Assembly: GCA_902782245.1 (NCBI GenBank)
Contig: CACZMI010000008.1
Coordinates: 1 to 61,431 of the forward strand
Direction: 5' to 3'
DNA length: 61,431 nucleotides
Source: an uncultured Bacteroidales bacterium
GTDB lineage: Bacteria; Bacteroidota; Bacteroidia; Bacteroidales; Bacteroidaceae
The notes below the pieces were generated by a model that searched no databases, was not told where the DNA came from, and worked only from the letters and a program-made list of their open reading frames with translations. A program made the translations under genes and the position numbers. Position 1 is the stretch's first letter; every line of letters begins with the position of its first letter. Below, piece by piece: positions 51,631-59,912 of this stretch.

Positions 51631-52198
51631 TATTTGAGGTAAAGAGTTTGACCGCGATTGCAAGCAGGATTATACCGAAAAACTTGCGCAGCACATAGAT
51701 GAATCCGGGGCCCAGAATCTTCTCGATGCGGTCTATCGACCTGAGTACCACGAATATGAAAAGCATGTTGAGCGCCAGGGCAATCATGATGTTTATTGCC
51801 TGATACTCTGCCTTAAGTGAGAGGAGGGTGGTAAATGAACCTGCGCCTACTATCAGAGGAAAAACCAGAGGTACGAATGACGACACCTCCTTGGGGCCCG
51901 CATCATACTTGAAAATGGTTATATCGAATGTCATCTCGAATCCGATGGCCAGGATGATGATTGAGCCGGCTACGGCGAATGACTCGATATCCACACCGAA
52001 CAATGACAATACACCGTCACCAAGGAAATAGATGATGGTAAGCATGATCCATGAAATAAGCGTTACTTTCAGGGCCGGAACCTTGCCGGTCTTGTGCTGA
52101 AGATCTATAATAATAGGAATAGATCCGGTGATATCAAGAATAGCGAACAGAACAACAAATGCTCCGGCTATCTCCTTAATGCTTATTGCCATTGACAT
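51611..52198 (-). CDS. MarC-family integral membrane protein
   Basis: A 195-residue protein with six predicted membrane helices (EIAGAFVVLFAILDITGSIPI, ALKVTLISWIMLTIIYFLG, FAVAGSIIILAIGFEMTF, VPLVFPLIVGAGSFTTLLSL, IMIALALNMLFIFVVLRSI, FGIILLAIAVKLFTSNI). DITGSIPI in helix 1 and PLVFPLIVGAGSFTTLL in the middle are the MarC/UPF0056 marks. Family members were once linked to drug resistance without proof; the role is unknown. Single gene with its own promoter at 52216-52223. Confidence 0.9.
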   Translation of the reverse strand: MSMAISIKEIAGAFVVLFAILDITGSIPIIIDLQHKTGKVPALKVTLISWIMLTIIYFLGDGVLSLFGVDIESFAVAGSIIILAIGFEMTFDITIFKYDAGPKEVSSFVPLVFPLIVGAGSFTTLLSLKAEYQAINIMIALALNMLFIFVVLRSIDRIEKILGPGFIYVLRKFFGIILLAIAVKLFTSNIGHLIG

Positions 52199-52210
52199 AC
52201 AGTTTTAAAA

Positions 52211-52230
52211 CCGTGCAAAGATACGCACGG
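52211..52230 (-). promoter_or_regulatory. marC promoter element inside a palindrome
   Basis: TATCTTTG (minus, 52223-52216) is the -7 box. It sits between the exact arms CCGTGC (52211-52216) and GCACGG (52225-52230), which could be an operator or a small hairpin. Confidence 0.5.
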
Positions 52231-52257
52231 AATGAATAAAACCGGTATTATTTTTCG

Positions 52258-53034
52258 TTAATAATTATTCTCGCTGAAAATAGGGCGGATGGGAAGGCCC
52301 ATATTGCGGGTTCTGGAACTGATGTAATGGTTGTCAAGGTCAGTGTGTCCCAACATCATTACGCTGGCCTCGGTGGTGAATAGTTTCTGCTTCTCGCCAT
52401 CGTAATAGATAGAATTGCACCAATACCATCCGTACTGGCCGTCCCATTTGACGATGTTGTGGTCTTTCATTCCCGAAAGCGGAAGGAACAGGCTGTTGCC
52501 CTCATAACCCTTTCTGACGCTGGTGAACAGGTATCCTCCCACGCCGTTTAGCTTGCACCATTTTACTGTGCAGTTTCTTGTTGTGAGCAGTTCCTTGAAG
52601 TCTGATTCTGAAGGAATGAACCAACCGTCTCCCAGTTTGACATTGGGCATATCATCCGATTTCTGAAGATTGATCAATCCGTCAGTTGTTGAGTATTTGG
52701 TAATGGAACTTTCCGTTGCAACGGCATTGCCGTCATTCCATGTGTAGTTGCTCCATTCATAACTCTGCTTGGGTTCCAGTTCGCCCCATGCATAGAAGGA
52801 TCCTGCCTGCTCGGGGCTGGAGGCGCCGATATTGCAGACAGCCCAAAGGTTACCTGATGTCAATCCCAGATCAACTACTTCATATTGCTTGCCATCGGCA
52901 CCCTCTACAACCTGTATGCCTTTGTTTACTATGTCCATGCTGATTGCATCCGGATCTTCTTTCTCACATCCGGAAACGAGAATTGCTGCAAACGATACTA
53001 AAGCGACGGAAAGGATCAGATATGACTTCTTCAT
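52258..53034 (-). CDS. FISUMP-domain lipoprotein
   Basis: A 258-residue lipoprotein: MKKSYLILSVALVSFAAILVSGC ends in a lipobox. After a short linker the domain resembles the Fibrobacter succinogenes major paralogous domain: YEVVDLGLTSGNLWAVCNIG, EQAGSFYAWGELEPKQSY, LGDGWFIPSESDFKELL, and C-terminal TRNMGLPIRPIFSEN. The same fold ends the LRR protein at 7576-8691. Role unknown; probably surface-exposed. The longer frame to 53106 overlaps menG and has no signal sequence, so ATG 53034 is used. A near-consensus -7 (TATATTCG, 53071-53064 minus) precedes it. Confidence 0.85.
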   Translation of the reverse strand: MKKSYLILSVALVSFAAILVSGCEKEDPDAISMDIVNKGIQVVEGADGKQYEVVDLGLTSGNLWAVCNIGASSPEQAGSFYAWGELEPKQSYEWSNYTWNDGNAVATESSITKYSTTDGLINLQKSDDMPNVKLGDGWFIPSESDFKELLTTRNCTVKWCKLNGVGGYLFTSVRKGYEGNSLFLPLSGMKDHNIVKWDGQYGWYWCNSIYYDGEKQKLFTTEASVMMLGHTDLDNHYISSRTRNMGLPIRPIFSENNY

Positions 53035-53078
53035 ATTAAAATGCATTATATTGGTTGTGGATGCGAATATACTAATAT

Positions 53079-53768
53079 TTATTTTACCGCGCAATACATA
53101 CGGCAAACGCCGAACATGAATTGCCGTGCACGGACGGTACTGAATCCGGCCTCACGAAGCATCGGTATGAACTTTTCGGGTAACGGGAATTTCAGTATGG
53201 AATCGGGCAGGTAAGTGAATGCTCCCGTATTGCCGGTCATGGATGCTCCTATCCGGGGAAGTATCCTGAGCGAGTAGAATTTGTAGAAACTGAAAATAAA
53301 CCTGTTCCTGGGGTAGGAGAGTTCCAGTATAATGAGTTTTCCTCCGGGTTTGAGAACCCTGTACATCTCCTTGAGGCCCTTCATGAGGTTTTCAAAATTG
53401 CGTACTCCGAAAGCCACGCAGACGCGGTCAAACGTACCGTCGGCAAAACGCAGGTTCTCGGCATCACCTACTTCAAGGCCGATGGGTAATCCCTGACATT
53501 TGGCCTTTCCGACCTCAAGCATACCTTCAGAGAGGTCAATTCCTGTGATATGTGAACCGGGAGCGGCTTTCCTGGATACCGCTATGGCGAAATCGGCGGT
53601 ACCGGTTGCCACATCCAGAACCTCAATGGGCCGGTCGGTGTCGGCAATGGCGCGAACGGCCCTGCGACGCCATGAGCGGTCGGCTCCGAATGACGAGATG
53701 TGGTTGAAACGGTCATATTTGACCGCAATGTCATCAAAAAGTTCGCGTATTCCTTCTTTCTTGGGCAT
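53079..53768 (-). CDS. menG: Demethylmenaquinone methyltransferase
   Basis: A 229-residue UbiE/MenG methyltransferase, last step of menaquinone synthesis. SAM motif I is EVLDVATGTADFAIAVS; KYDRFNHISSFGADRSWRRRAV is the family N-terminal block (key part FNHISSFGADRSWR); CVAFGVRNFENL and GGKLIILELSYPRN follow. It starts 2 bases after the menA stop on the minus strand, so both are made from one transcript. With no ubiquinone genes near, menaquinone is the expected product, used for anaerobic fumarate respiration. Confidence 0.94.
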   Translation of the reverse strand: MPKKEGIRELFDDIAVKYDRFNHISSFGADRSWRRRAVRAIADTDRPIEVLDVATGTADFAIAVSRKAAPGSHITGIDLSEGMLEVGKAKCQGLPIGLEVGDAENLRFADGTFDRVCVAFGVRNFENLMKGLKEMYRVLKPGGKLIILELSYPRNRFIFSFYKFYSLRILPRIGASMTGNTGAFTYLPDSILKFPLPEKFIPMLREAGFSTVRARQFMFGVCRMYCAVK

Positions 53769-53770
53769 AA

Positions 53771-54667
53771 TCAGTAGAGAATATAGCCGATGCCTGCAAG
53801 CAGGGCAAATATGAATGTTGAAATAACCAGCATGGGCAGCATCGGGTCAAGCTCCCGTCCGGAACGTTTCCAGACTCCGGCAAGATGCTTTGCATAGAGT
53901 GGGAGAGTAATAATATAAAGGTATGGTGTCCAGCCGTTTGTGAACAGGATTGAGTAGATTGCCATCAGTATCCATCCGCCGGATATGAGTATGGTATGGT
54001 ATACTTTGGCCCGATGCTCACCCAACTTGAGAGGTACAGTCACGCGCGTGCCTGCGTCCGATTTCATATCGCGTATGTTGTTCACGTTCAGGACTCCTAC
54101 GCTGAACAGGCCGATGGCTGCTCCCGGAATAAGGGTGCTGAAATCTATCTGGTGTGAGCATACGAAATATCCGCCGACAACCGGAACAAGTCCGAAGAAA
54201 ATGAATACGAATATATCGCCCAGACCGCGGTAGCCGTAAGGCTTTTTGCCAAGTGTGTAGTGCATTGCCGCCCATATGGCTGCGGCTCCCAGAATTACAA
54301 GGCATTCGGATTGTATGCAGAGAATGGTCTTGAATGACGCTCTTATCATTCCCAGTCCCAGGATCATGCATGCCAGGACCATAATCCTGATACAGGAACG
54401 CATCTCATCCTCTGTAAGTCCTCCTTCATTCATGCTGTATTGGGGTCCTTCGCGTCCTTCTCCGTCCACGCCGCTGAGAAAGTCTCCCAACTCATTCGAC
54501 ATATTTGAAAGAATCTGCAAAGAGATAGTTGTCAGTATAGTCAAAAGGATTACATACCAAGAAACCTGATGTCCCTTACAAGCCATAAAAATACCAAGAA
54601 CAATTCCAGCAGTAGATAGAGGAAGAGTTCTAAGTCTCATTGAGCGAACAACAGCTTTAGCAGTCAT
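53771..54667 (-). CDS. menA: 1,4-dihydroxy-2-naphthoate polyprenyltransferase
   Basis: A 298-residue UbiA-family prenyltransferase with about eight membrane helices. The first Mg-prenyl-PP motif is SNMSNELGDFLSGVDGEGR (N-x-x-x-D...D pattern, about 55-73); the second aspartate site is NNIRDMKSDAGTRVTVP (about 196-212). The MenA subgroup is indicated by this second motif and by menG next to it. It joins the isoprenoid tail to DHNA to give demethylmenaquinone at the inner membrane. Confidence 0.92.
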   Translation of the reverse strand: MTAKAVVRSMRLRTLPLSTAGIVLGIFMACKGHQVSWYVILLTILTTISLQILSNMSNELGDFLSGVDGEGREGPQYSMNEGGLTEDEMRSCIRIMVLACMILGLGMIRASFKTILCIQSECLVILGAAAIWAAMHYTLGKKPYGYRGLGDIFVFIFFGLVPVVGGYFVCSHQIDFSTLIPGAAIGLFSVGVLNVNNIRDMKSDAGTRVTVPLKLGEHRAKVYHTILISGGWILMAIYSILFTNGWTPYLYIITLPLYAKHLAGVWKRSGRELDPMLPMLVISTFIFALLAGIGYILY

Positions 54668-54684
54668 AGTCTTAAATAGCGAGG

Positions 54685-54692
54685 CAAAGGTA
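54685..54692 (-). promoter_or_regulatory. -7 promoter element of menA-menG
   Basis: CAAAGGTA on the plus strand reads TACCTTTG on the minus strand, 18 bases before the menA start. The -33 is not evident. Confidence 0.6.
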
Positions 54693-54720
54693 CAAAAAAT
54701 GAACTTACGCAGGTGTAAAC

Positions 54721-54820
54721 GAAATGGGGCGAAGTGAGTATGCGAACGAGATGGCCCGGAGGGCCACCTTTCGCGTTAGCGAAATAAAAAAAGGTGGAGC
54801 TAGAAAACCCTTGGGTTTTC
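54721..54820. repeat. Short hairpin array next to tRNA-Cys (element C)
   Basis: Three close perfect hairpins: TGGCCC-GGA-GGGCCA (54752-54766), TTTCGC-GTTA-GCGAAA (54769-54784), GAAAACCC-TT-GGGTTTTC (54803-54820). CCACCTTT (54764-54771) also pairs with AAAGGTGG (54790-54797) in an alternative fold around the second. The motif CGAACGAGATGG (54743-54754) resembles CGAACGAGGAGG in element B (41797-41808). No gene is present between menA and the tRNA. Confidence 0.8.
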
Positions 54821-54821
54821 C

Positions 54822-54899
54822 TCGAGTCCGTCCAGGTACCTCCAAACAAAAAACCGACCCAAAGGCCGGTTTTGTTTGGAGGTACCTGGCGGACTCGAA
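54822..54899. repeat. Inverted copy of the tRNA-Cys 3' end
   Basis: Plus-strand 54822-54851 (TCGAGTCCG T CCAGGTACC and on) repeats the 3' third of the tRNA-Cys gene and its trailer (minus strand 54899-54870) with a single inserted T. The two copies are inverted, 18 bases apart, and could form a hairpin of about 29 pairs. Confidence 0.93.
54847..54874 (-). terminator. Terminator of tRNA-Cys
   Basis: On the minus strand AACCGGCC pairs with GGTCGGTT (54868-54851) and is followed by TTTTTTG. It begins right after the encoded CCA end of the tRNA. Confidence 0.7.
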
Positions 54900-54950
54900 C
54901 CGCCGTACTCGGTTTTGCAGACCGATACCTAGCCGCTCGGTCAAGGTACC
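54877..54950 (-). tRNA. tRNA-Cys (anticodon GCA)
   Basis: A 74-nt tRNA on the minus strand, CCA included. Acceptor GGTACCT/AGGTACC, D-arm with the AGCGGCTAGGT loop, anticodon arm TCGGT-CTGCAAA-ACCGA giving anticodon GCA, variable GTAC, T-arm GGCGG-TTCGAGT-CCGCC. The discriminator base is U, as required for Cys identity, followed by an encoded CCA. Its 3' third is repeated in inverse just downstream. Confidence 0.96.
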
Positions 54951-54967
54951 ATTTGCATTTGCGGTTG

Positions 54968-54975
54968 CAAAGGTA
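54968..54975 (-). promoter_or_regulatory. -7 promoter element of tRNA-Cys
   Basis: CAAAGGTA on plus reads TACCTTTG on minus, 18 bases before the mature tRNA 5' end. Confidence 0.6.
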
Positions 54976-55200
54976 ATGGATTTTTTGATACCACCTTTAT
55001 AGAGTCGCGTTTTATTTAGAAAAAAATGCCTTTGGGCAAAAGGGATTATTTAAAAATTGTGAATTTGTCTTTTTGGACACATCGATGGAACAATCATTAA
55101 TCTATTTGGCAACAAAAAATAAAATCGTGAATAGTTCCATAAGTAATTTTGTCACAGAATAAAAAAAGGAAACAATTAAATCCTATACCTTTTCCAATAA
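54976..55200. other. A/T-rich intergenic stretch without a recognised gene
   Basis: No ORF of note on either strand. The base composition is clearly more A/T-rich than its neighbours. A 7-base inverted repeat, ATGGAAC (55085-55091) and GTTCCAT (55134-55140), is the only structure I see. No DnaA boxes, so not an origin that I can support. Confidence 0.6.
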
Positions 55201-55205
55201 TTGAT

Positions 55206-55257
55206 AAAAAACGATCCCCGCGTGATTTGATTGTAGTCACGCGGGGACGTTTTTTTA
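55206..55257 (-). terminator. Terminator of clpB
   Basis: TCCCCGCGTGA (55215-55225) is the exact inverse of TCACGCGGGGA (55237-55247), extended by AAAAAACG/CGTTTTTT. It begins just past the clpB stop and is followed by a U-tract on the minus strand. Confidence 0.9.
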
Positions 55258-55258
55258 A

Positions 55259-57406
55259 TCAGCAGAATACCAGTTTTCCATCCCTGGCGGTAGCGGTAAC
55301 GGGTTTGCTGCGGTCCACCTGACCAGACAGAATCATGGTGGAAAGGTTGTTGAGCAGCAGCGTCTGCAACGCCCGTTTTACCGGGCGGGCTCCGAATTCG
55401 GGATCATATCCAGCACTTGATATGAGATCTATGGCAGAATCGTCAATGGTAAGATTGATGCCGCTTTCTGCCAGCATCCTGCAGACACCCTCGGTCTGGA
55501 GTTTTACTATCTGACGTATCTCCGATTCACGCAACGGCATGAATACTACCGTTTCATCTATTCGGTTCAGGAACTCCGGGCGGATGGTCTGCTTAAGCAT
55601 CTCAAGCAGATGCTTACGGGTCTCGTCGAGCCATTCCTGACGTTCTGTATCGGAAGAACCTATCTGTGCTGATTTCTCACGTATGTAATCACTTCCCAGA
55701 TTGCTGGTCATGATGATTATGGTGTTCTTGAAGTTGACCGTACGTCCCTTGTTGTCGGTCAGACGGCCGTCGTCCAAAACCTGCAGCAGGATGTTGAATA
55801 CGTCGGGGTGAGCCTTTTCGATCTCATCGAACAGAACCACGGAGTAGGGCTTGCGGCGTACAGCCTCGGTAAGCTGGCCACCCTCGTCATAACCCACGTA
55901 TCCGGGAGGCGCTCCGATAAGACGTGTCACTGAGAATTTCTCCTGATACTCGCTCATATCTATTCGGGTCATCAGCTTCTCGTCATTGAACAGATACTCG
56001 GCAAGCGCCTTGGCAAGTTCAGTCTTGCCTACACCGGTTGTACCCATGAATATGAAACTGCCTATAGGACGTTTGGGGTCCTGCAGTCCGGCACGGCTGC
56101 GGCGTACTGCGTTGGCTACGGCGCTTATGGCCTCCTCCTGGCCTACAACACGCTTGTGCAACTCCTCTTCAAGGTGCAGCAGTTTCTCGCGCTCGCTCTC
56201 CAGCATACGGTTTACGGGTATACCTGTCCAGCGGGATACCACTTCGGCTATATCATCGGCGGTAACCTCCTCCTTGACAAGGGCGCTGTCACCCTGCTTG
56301 GAGTGGAGTTCCTCCTGTATTTTGGCTATATCGGCCTCCAACTCCTTGAGCTTTCCGTAACGGATTTCGGCTACGCGGCCGTAATTGCCGTCGCGCTCGG
56401 CGTTGTCGGCCTCAATCTTGAGCTGCTCTATATGCTGCTTGTCCTGCTGTATCTTGCTTACCAGAGCTTTCTCTGATTCCCATTTCTGGCGGATCTGTTT
56501 CTCCTGAGCCTGAAGGTCATCAATCTCAGCGTTGAGTTGTTTGAGTTTTACGGTGTCGTTCTCACGCTTGATGGCGGCACGTTCTATCTCAAGTTGCTTG
56601 AGGCGGCGCGTTATCTCATCCAGTTCCTCGGGTACTGAGTTACGCTCCATACGCAGTTTGGCTGCTGCCTCATCCATAAGGTCTATGGCCTTATCAGGCA
56701 GGAAACGCTCTGTTATGTAACGGTTGGAGAGCTCTACGGCGGCAATCACTGCCTCATCCATGATACGCACCTTGTGGTGGTTCTCATAGCGTTCCTTAAG
56801 TCCACGCAGTATGGATATTGAGCTCTGTACATCGGGCTCATCAACCATTACCGTCTGGAAACGGCGCTCCAGGGCCTTGTCCTTCTCAAAGTATTTCTGA
56901 TACTCGTTCAGGGTGGTGGCGCCTATGGCACGCAAATCACCGCGGGCCAGTGCAGGTTTCAGGATATTTGCGGCATCCATTGCGCCTTCGCCGGCTCCTG
57001 CCCCCACCAGGGTGTGAATCTCATCTATGAACAGTATAAAACTGCCGTCTGACTGTATTACCTCATTTATTACGCCTTTAAGACGCTCCTCAAATTCACC
57101 TTTATACTTGGCGCCTGCTACAAGTGCGCCCATATCAAGCGAATATACGGTCTTGGACTTAAGGTTCTCAGGGACGTCACCGCGTACTATACGCTGTGCC
57201 AGACCCTCTATTATAGCGGTCTTACCGGTTCCAGGCTCACCTATCAGGATAGGATTGTTCTTGGTTCGGCGGCTCAGAATCTGCAGGACTCGCCTTATTT
57301 CCTCGTCACGGCCTATCACCGGATCGAGTTTGCCCTGGCGTGCCCGCTCATTCAGGTTAATGGCGAACTGCTCCAGGTTTTGCGGTTTGTTCTGATTGTA
57401 TTCCAT
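55259..57406 (-). CDS. clpB: ClpB disaggregase lacking the N-terminal domain
   Basis: A 715-residue AAA+ disaggregase that works with DnaK to rescue aggregated proteins. NBD1 Walker A GEPGTGKT (56-63), Walker [15 protein letters not shown], the coiled-coil M-domain (about 255-375, [19 protein letters not shown]), and NBD2 with Walker [11 protein letters not shown] and Walker [12 protein letters not shown], pore loop GYVGYDEGG. The usual Clp_N domain of about 145 residues is absent: the protein begins 20-odd residues before the [13 protein letters not shown] segment. ATG 57406 ([14 protein letters not shown]) is preferred over a start 22 residues upstream. Upstream DNA (57407-57520) is too short to hold the missing domain. 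Confidence 0.93.
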   Translation of the reverse strand: MEYNQNKPQNLEQFAINLNERARQGKLDPVIGRDEEIRRVLQILSRRTKNNPILIGEPGTGKTAIIEGLAQRIVRGDVPENLKSKTVYSLDMGALVAGAKYKGEFEERLKGVINEVIQSDGSFILFIDEIHTLVGAGAGEGAMDAANILKPALARGDLRAIGATTLNEYQKYFEKDKALERRFQTVMVDEPDVQSSISILRGLKERYENHHKVRIMDEAVIAAVELSNRYITERFLPDKAIDLMDEAAAKLRMERNSVPEELDEITRRLKQLEIERAAIKRENDTVKLKQLNAEIDDLQAQEKQIRQKWESEKALVSKIQQDKQHIEQLKIEADNAERDGNYGRVAEIRYGKLKELEADIAKIQEELHSKQGDSALVKEEVTADDIAEVVSRWTGIPVNRMLESEREKLLHLEEELHKRVVGQEEAISAVANAVRRSRAGLQDPKRPIGSFIFMGTTGVGKTELAKALAEYLFNDEKLMTRIDMSEYQEKFSVTRLIGAPPGYVGYDEGGQLTEAVRRKPYSVVLFDEIEKAHPDVFNILLQVLDDGRLTDNKGRTVNFKNTIIIMTSNLGSDYIREKSAQIGSSDTERQEWLDETRKHLLEMLKQTIRPEFLNRIDETVVFMPLRESEIRQIVKLQTEGVCRMLAESGINLTIDDSAIDLISSAGYDPEFGARPVKRALQTLLLNNLSTMILSGQVDRSKPVTATARDGKLVFC

Positions 57407-57466
57407 AGTGTCTTTTTTTTTATTCCTATGGAACACTGTACAACAAACAGACCACAAGCCGTTCTG

Positions 57467-57479
57467 CGACAAAATGTCG
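57467..57479 (-). promoter_or_regulatory. Palindrome CGACA-AAA-TGTCG upstream of clpB
   Basis: A perfect 5-base inverted repeat around AAA, 61 bases before the clpB start. Given clpB is heat-inducible in most bacteria, this may be a stress operator (inference). Confidence 0.45.
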
Positions 57480-57495
57480 TAGATTAATTCCGGTG

Positions 57496-57518
57496 GGCTG
57501 ACAGATAGACAATCAGCC
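57496..57518 (-). terminator. Possible weak terminator of rlmB
   Basis: GGCTGA (57496-57501) pairs with TCAGCC (57513-57518), directly after the rlmB stop. There is no strong T-run, so read-through into clpB is possible. Confidence 0.4.
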
Positions 57519-57520
57519 GA

Positions 57521-58252
57521 TTACATTCTCTGCTTAACTATCTCATACATAAGCACTCCGGCTGCGACAGAGACATTGAGTGACTCTATCTTGCCAAGTA
57601 TGGGTATGCGTGCCCATTCATCACAGAGTGCCAGATGCTCCTGCGGAATACCCTTGTCTTCGGCTCCCATTATGAGGCATACCGGACCGGTGTAATCACC
57701 TTTGGTATAGTCTTTATCACCCTTCTCGGTGGCTCCTACAATGCGAATCCCGCTGTTCTTGAGGAACCTTATGGTCTGACTGATATTGTTCTCACGGCAT
57801 ACGGGCAGGGTATGGAGTGCGCCGGCCGATGTCTTTATGGCGTCGGCATTCACGCTTACGCTGTTACGGGACGGAAGTATGATGGCATCCACACCGGCAC
57901 ATTCGGCCGTACGTGCAATTGCGCCGAAATTACGGACATCGGTCACGCCGTCCAGCAGTACAAAGAACGGATCCTTGCCATCTTCAAAGAGCATCGGGAC
58001 AAGGTCCTCGACATGCTGATAGGTTATCTGGGTGGTGAATGCTATCACTCCCTGATGGTTCTTGCGGGTTATGCGGTTGAGTCGCTCCAGAGGTACGCGC
58101 TGAACCGGAATGTCCAATCCCTTGATGGCTGCGAATAGCTCCCTTGAAAGATCTCCCTGCATATCCTTCTTAATAAGCAGGCGGTCAATCTCCTTACCGG
58201 CCTCTACGGCCTCTATCACGGCACGTATGCCGAATATCATCTCATCTTCCAT
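57521..58252 (-). CDS. rlmB: 23S rRNA (guanosine-2251-2'-O)-methyltransferase family protein
   Basis: A 243-residue SPOUT (TrmH/RlmB) methyltransferase. The N-terminal substrate domain is MIFGIRAVIEAVEAGKEIDRLLI (key GIRAVIEAV); the SPOUT knot motifs are LDGVTDVRNFGAIARTAECAGVD (key DVRNFGAIARTAECAG), IMGAEDKGIP and PILGKIESLNVSVAAGVLMYE. RlmB methylates G2251 in the peptidyl-transferase P loop. The frame could start at TTG 58261; ATG 58252 is preferred and overlaps recN by 11 bases. Confidence 0.92.
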   Translation of the reverse strand: MEDEMIFGIRAVIEAVEAGKEIDRLLIKKDMQGDLSRELFAAIKGLDIPVQRVPLERLNRITRKNHQGVIAFTTQITYQHVEDLVPMLFEDGKDPFFVLLDGVTDVRNFGAIARTAECAGVDAIILPSRNSVSVNADAIKTSAGALHTLPVCRENNISQTIRFLKNSGIRIVGATEKGDKDYTKGDYTGPVCLIMGAEDKGIPQEHLALCDEWARIPILGKIESLNVSVAAGVLMYEIVKQRM

Positions 58253-59912
58253 TGTTGTCAATTAGTGCTTTTGCGTTGTCAAGAGCTGCCTGGGTGAGGG
58301 TTGAACCGCTCATCATTCCGGCTATCTCACGTATGCGGTCATCGCCATCGAGCACGGCTATGCGTGTATGCGTGGCGTCCTGATCATCGGTCTTGAATAC
58401 TTTGTAATGGGTCTGTCCCAGGGCGGCTATCTGCGGCAGATGGGTTATGGCCAGCACCTGACGTTTGCCGTCGGACATCTGTTTCATGAGCAGAGCCATG
58501 CGCTCGGCCACGGCACCTGATACGCCTGTGTCAATCTCGTCGAATATGATTGTGGGCAGAGCACGCGCGCCGGCCATAAGGGACTTTATGCAGAGCATTA
58601 CGCGGGCTATCTCACCGCCCGATGCCACCTGCGATATATCCTGCATGGCAACTGCCTTGTTGGCCGAGAACATGAACCTGAGGTCATCATGTCCCGTGCG
58701 GTCAAAGCCGGCGGCAGGCTGTATGTCAATGCCGAACTGGACATTGGGTATACCCAGCGGCACAAGCAGCTCCTTTATATCCTTTATTATGGTGTAGGAT
58801 GCATTCTTTCTGGTCCCGGTAAGTTGGGCCGCCTTTTTCTCCATCTCTATACGGGCACTTTCTGTCTGCTTGGTAAGTTGCTCAATATCAAACTCATATG
58901 AACCTGTGCGGTCCAGACGGGTGCGGATGCTTGCGGCCAGTTCCAGAAGTTGGGCTATATTCTCTTTCCTGTGTTTTTTAAGTAGCGAATAGATAAGGTC
59001 CAGACGCTCGTTGACCTGCTCCAGGCGGGCGGGGTCAAAGTTTACGCTCTCCTGGGCATCATCGACAGTTACTGCTATATCCTTTAGTTCAATAATGCAA
59101 CTCTCCAGACGCTCGGCAAGTTCCTGTGCCTGAGGATAGTTTTTCTGTGCCGAACGCAATGACTGCAGTGCCATGCGGAGTTTCTGAATGCAACCCTCCT
59201 CATCGCCCGACAATATCTGTGAGGCGCTGAAGAGCTCCTGCTTTATCTCCTCGGCATGGTCCAGAATGTCGGATTCATGTTCCAGTTCCTCCTGCTCGCC
59301 GTCAACGAGTTTGGCGCTATCCAGACCTTCAAGCTGGAATTCCAGATACTCACGGTCGGTGTTATCGGACTCAAATTCTGCCTTGAGACGTGCCAACCTG
59401 GTCTTGAGTTCAGACCAACGGTCATAACTCTGCTCGTACGCGGTTTTGGCAGTGCCGTTTGAAGCTATGGTATCCACAACGTCAAGCTGGAAGGACTGCG
59501 TGCCCAGAGCCAGGTTCTGATGCTGTGAGTGAATGTCTATGAGGCGGCATCCCAGGTCACGCAACTGGGTGAGCGTAACGGGGGTGTCGTTTATGAATGC
59601 GCGGCTCTTGCCCGATGCGGAGAGTTCACGGCGCATTATTGTCTCATCGGGGTCAAAATCCAGTTCGTTGTCGCGGAAAAACTCCTCCAGAGAGTATCCT
59701 GTTATGGAGAATACGCCCTCAATCATGCATTTGTCGGCTCCCTGACGGATGGTTTTGGAGTCTGCACGTCCGCCCAGCAGAAGGTTCATGGCACCCAGGA
59801 TTATTGATTTACCGGCACCTGTCTCACCGGTCATGACAGAGAAACCGTCCCTGAATTCAATATCAAGACGGTCTATCAGCACGTAGTTTCTAATGTGTAC
59901 TTCTTTTAGCAT
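58242..59912 (-). CDS. recN: DNA repair protein RecN
   Basis: A 556-residue SMC-like repair ATPase. Walker A GETGAGKS is near residues 30-37 after MLKEVHIRNYVLIDRLDIEF (key VHIRNYVLID); long coiled coils span about 150-370; the C-terminal half holds VASGGEIARVMLCIKSL (signature), IIFDEIDTGVSG (Walker B) and VLAITHLPQIAALG. RecN is recruited to double-strand breaks. ATG 59912 overlaps the TGA of the coaBC fusion by one base; the 8-residue upstream extension is unlikely. Confidence 0.94.
   Translation of the reverse strand: MLKEVHIRNYVLIDRLDIEFRDGFSVMTGETGAGKSIILGAMNLLLGGRADSKTIRQGADKCMIEGVFSITGYSLEEFFRDNELDFDPDETIMRRELSASGKSRAFINDTPVTLTQLRDLGCRLIDIHSQHQNLALGTQSFQLDVVDTIASNGTAKTAYEQSYDRWSELKTRLARLKAEFESDNTDREYLEFQLEGLDSAKLVDGEQEELEHESDILDHAEEIKQELFSASQILSGDEEGCIQKLRMALQSLRSAQKNYPQAQELAERLESCIIELKDIAVTVDDAQESVNFDPARLEQVNERLDLIYSLLKKHRKENIAQLLELAASIRTRLDRTGSYEFDIEQLTKQTESARIEMEKKAAQLTGTRKNASYTIIKDIKELLVPLGIPNVQFGIDIQPAAGFDRTGHDDLRFMFSANKAVAMQDISQVASGGEIARVMLCIKSLMAGARALPTIIFDEIDTGVSGAVAERMALLMKQMSDGKRQVLAITHLPQIAALGQTHYKVFKTDDQDATHTRIAVLDGDDRIREIAGMMSGSTLTQAALDNAKALIDNNGR

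Noticed and set aside
54822-54899. Attachment site of an integrated element at tRNA-Cys
   Set aside because: The copy is inverted, not direct, only 18 bases away, and no integrase or cargo is present.
54976-55200. Replication origin in the A/T-rich stretch
   Set aside because: No DnaA boxes and no origin-type genes around it.
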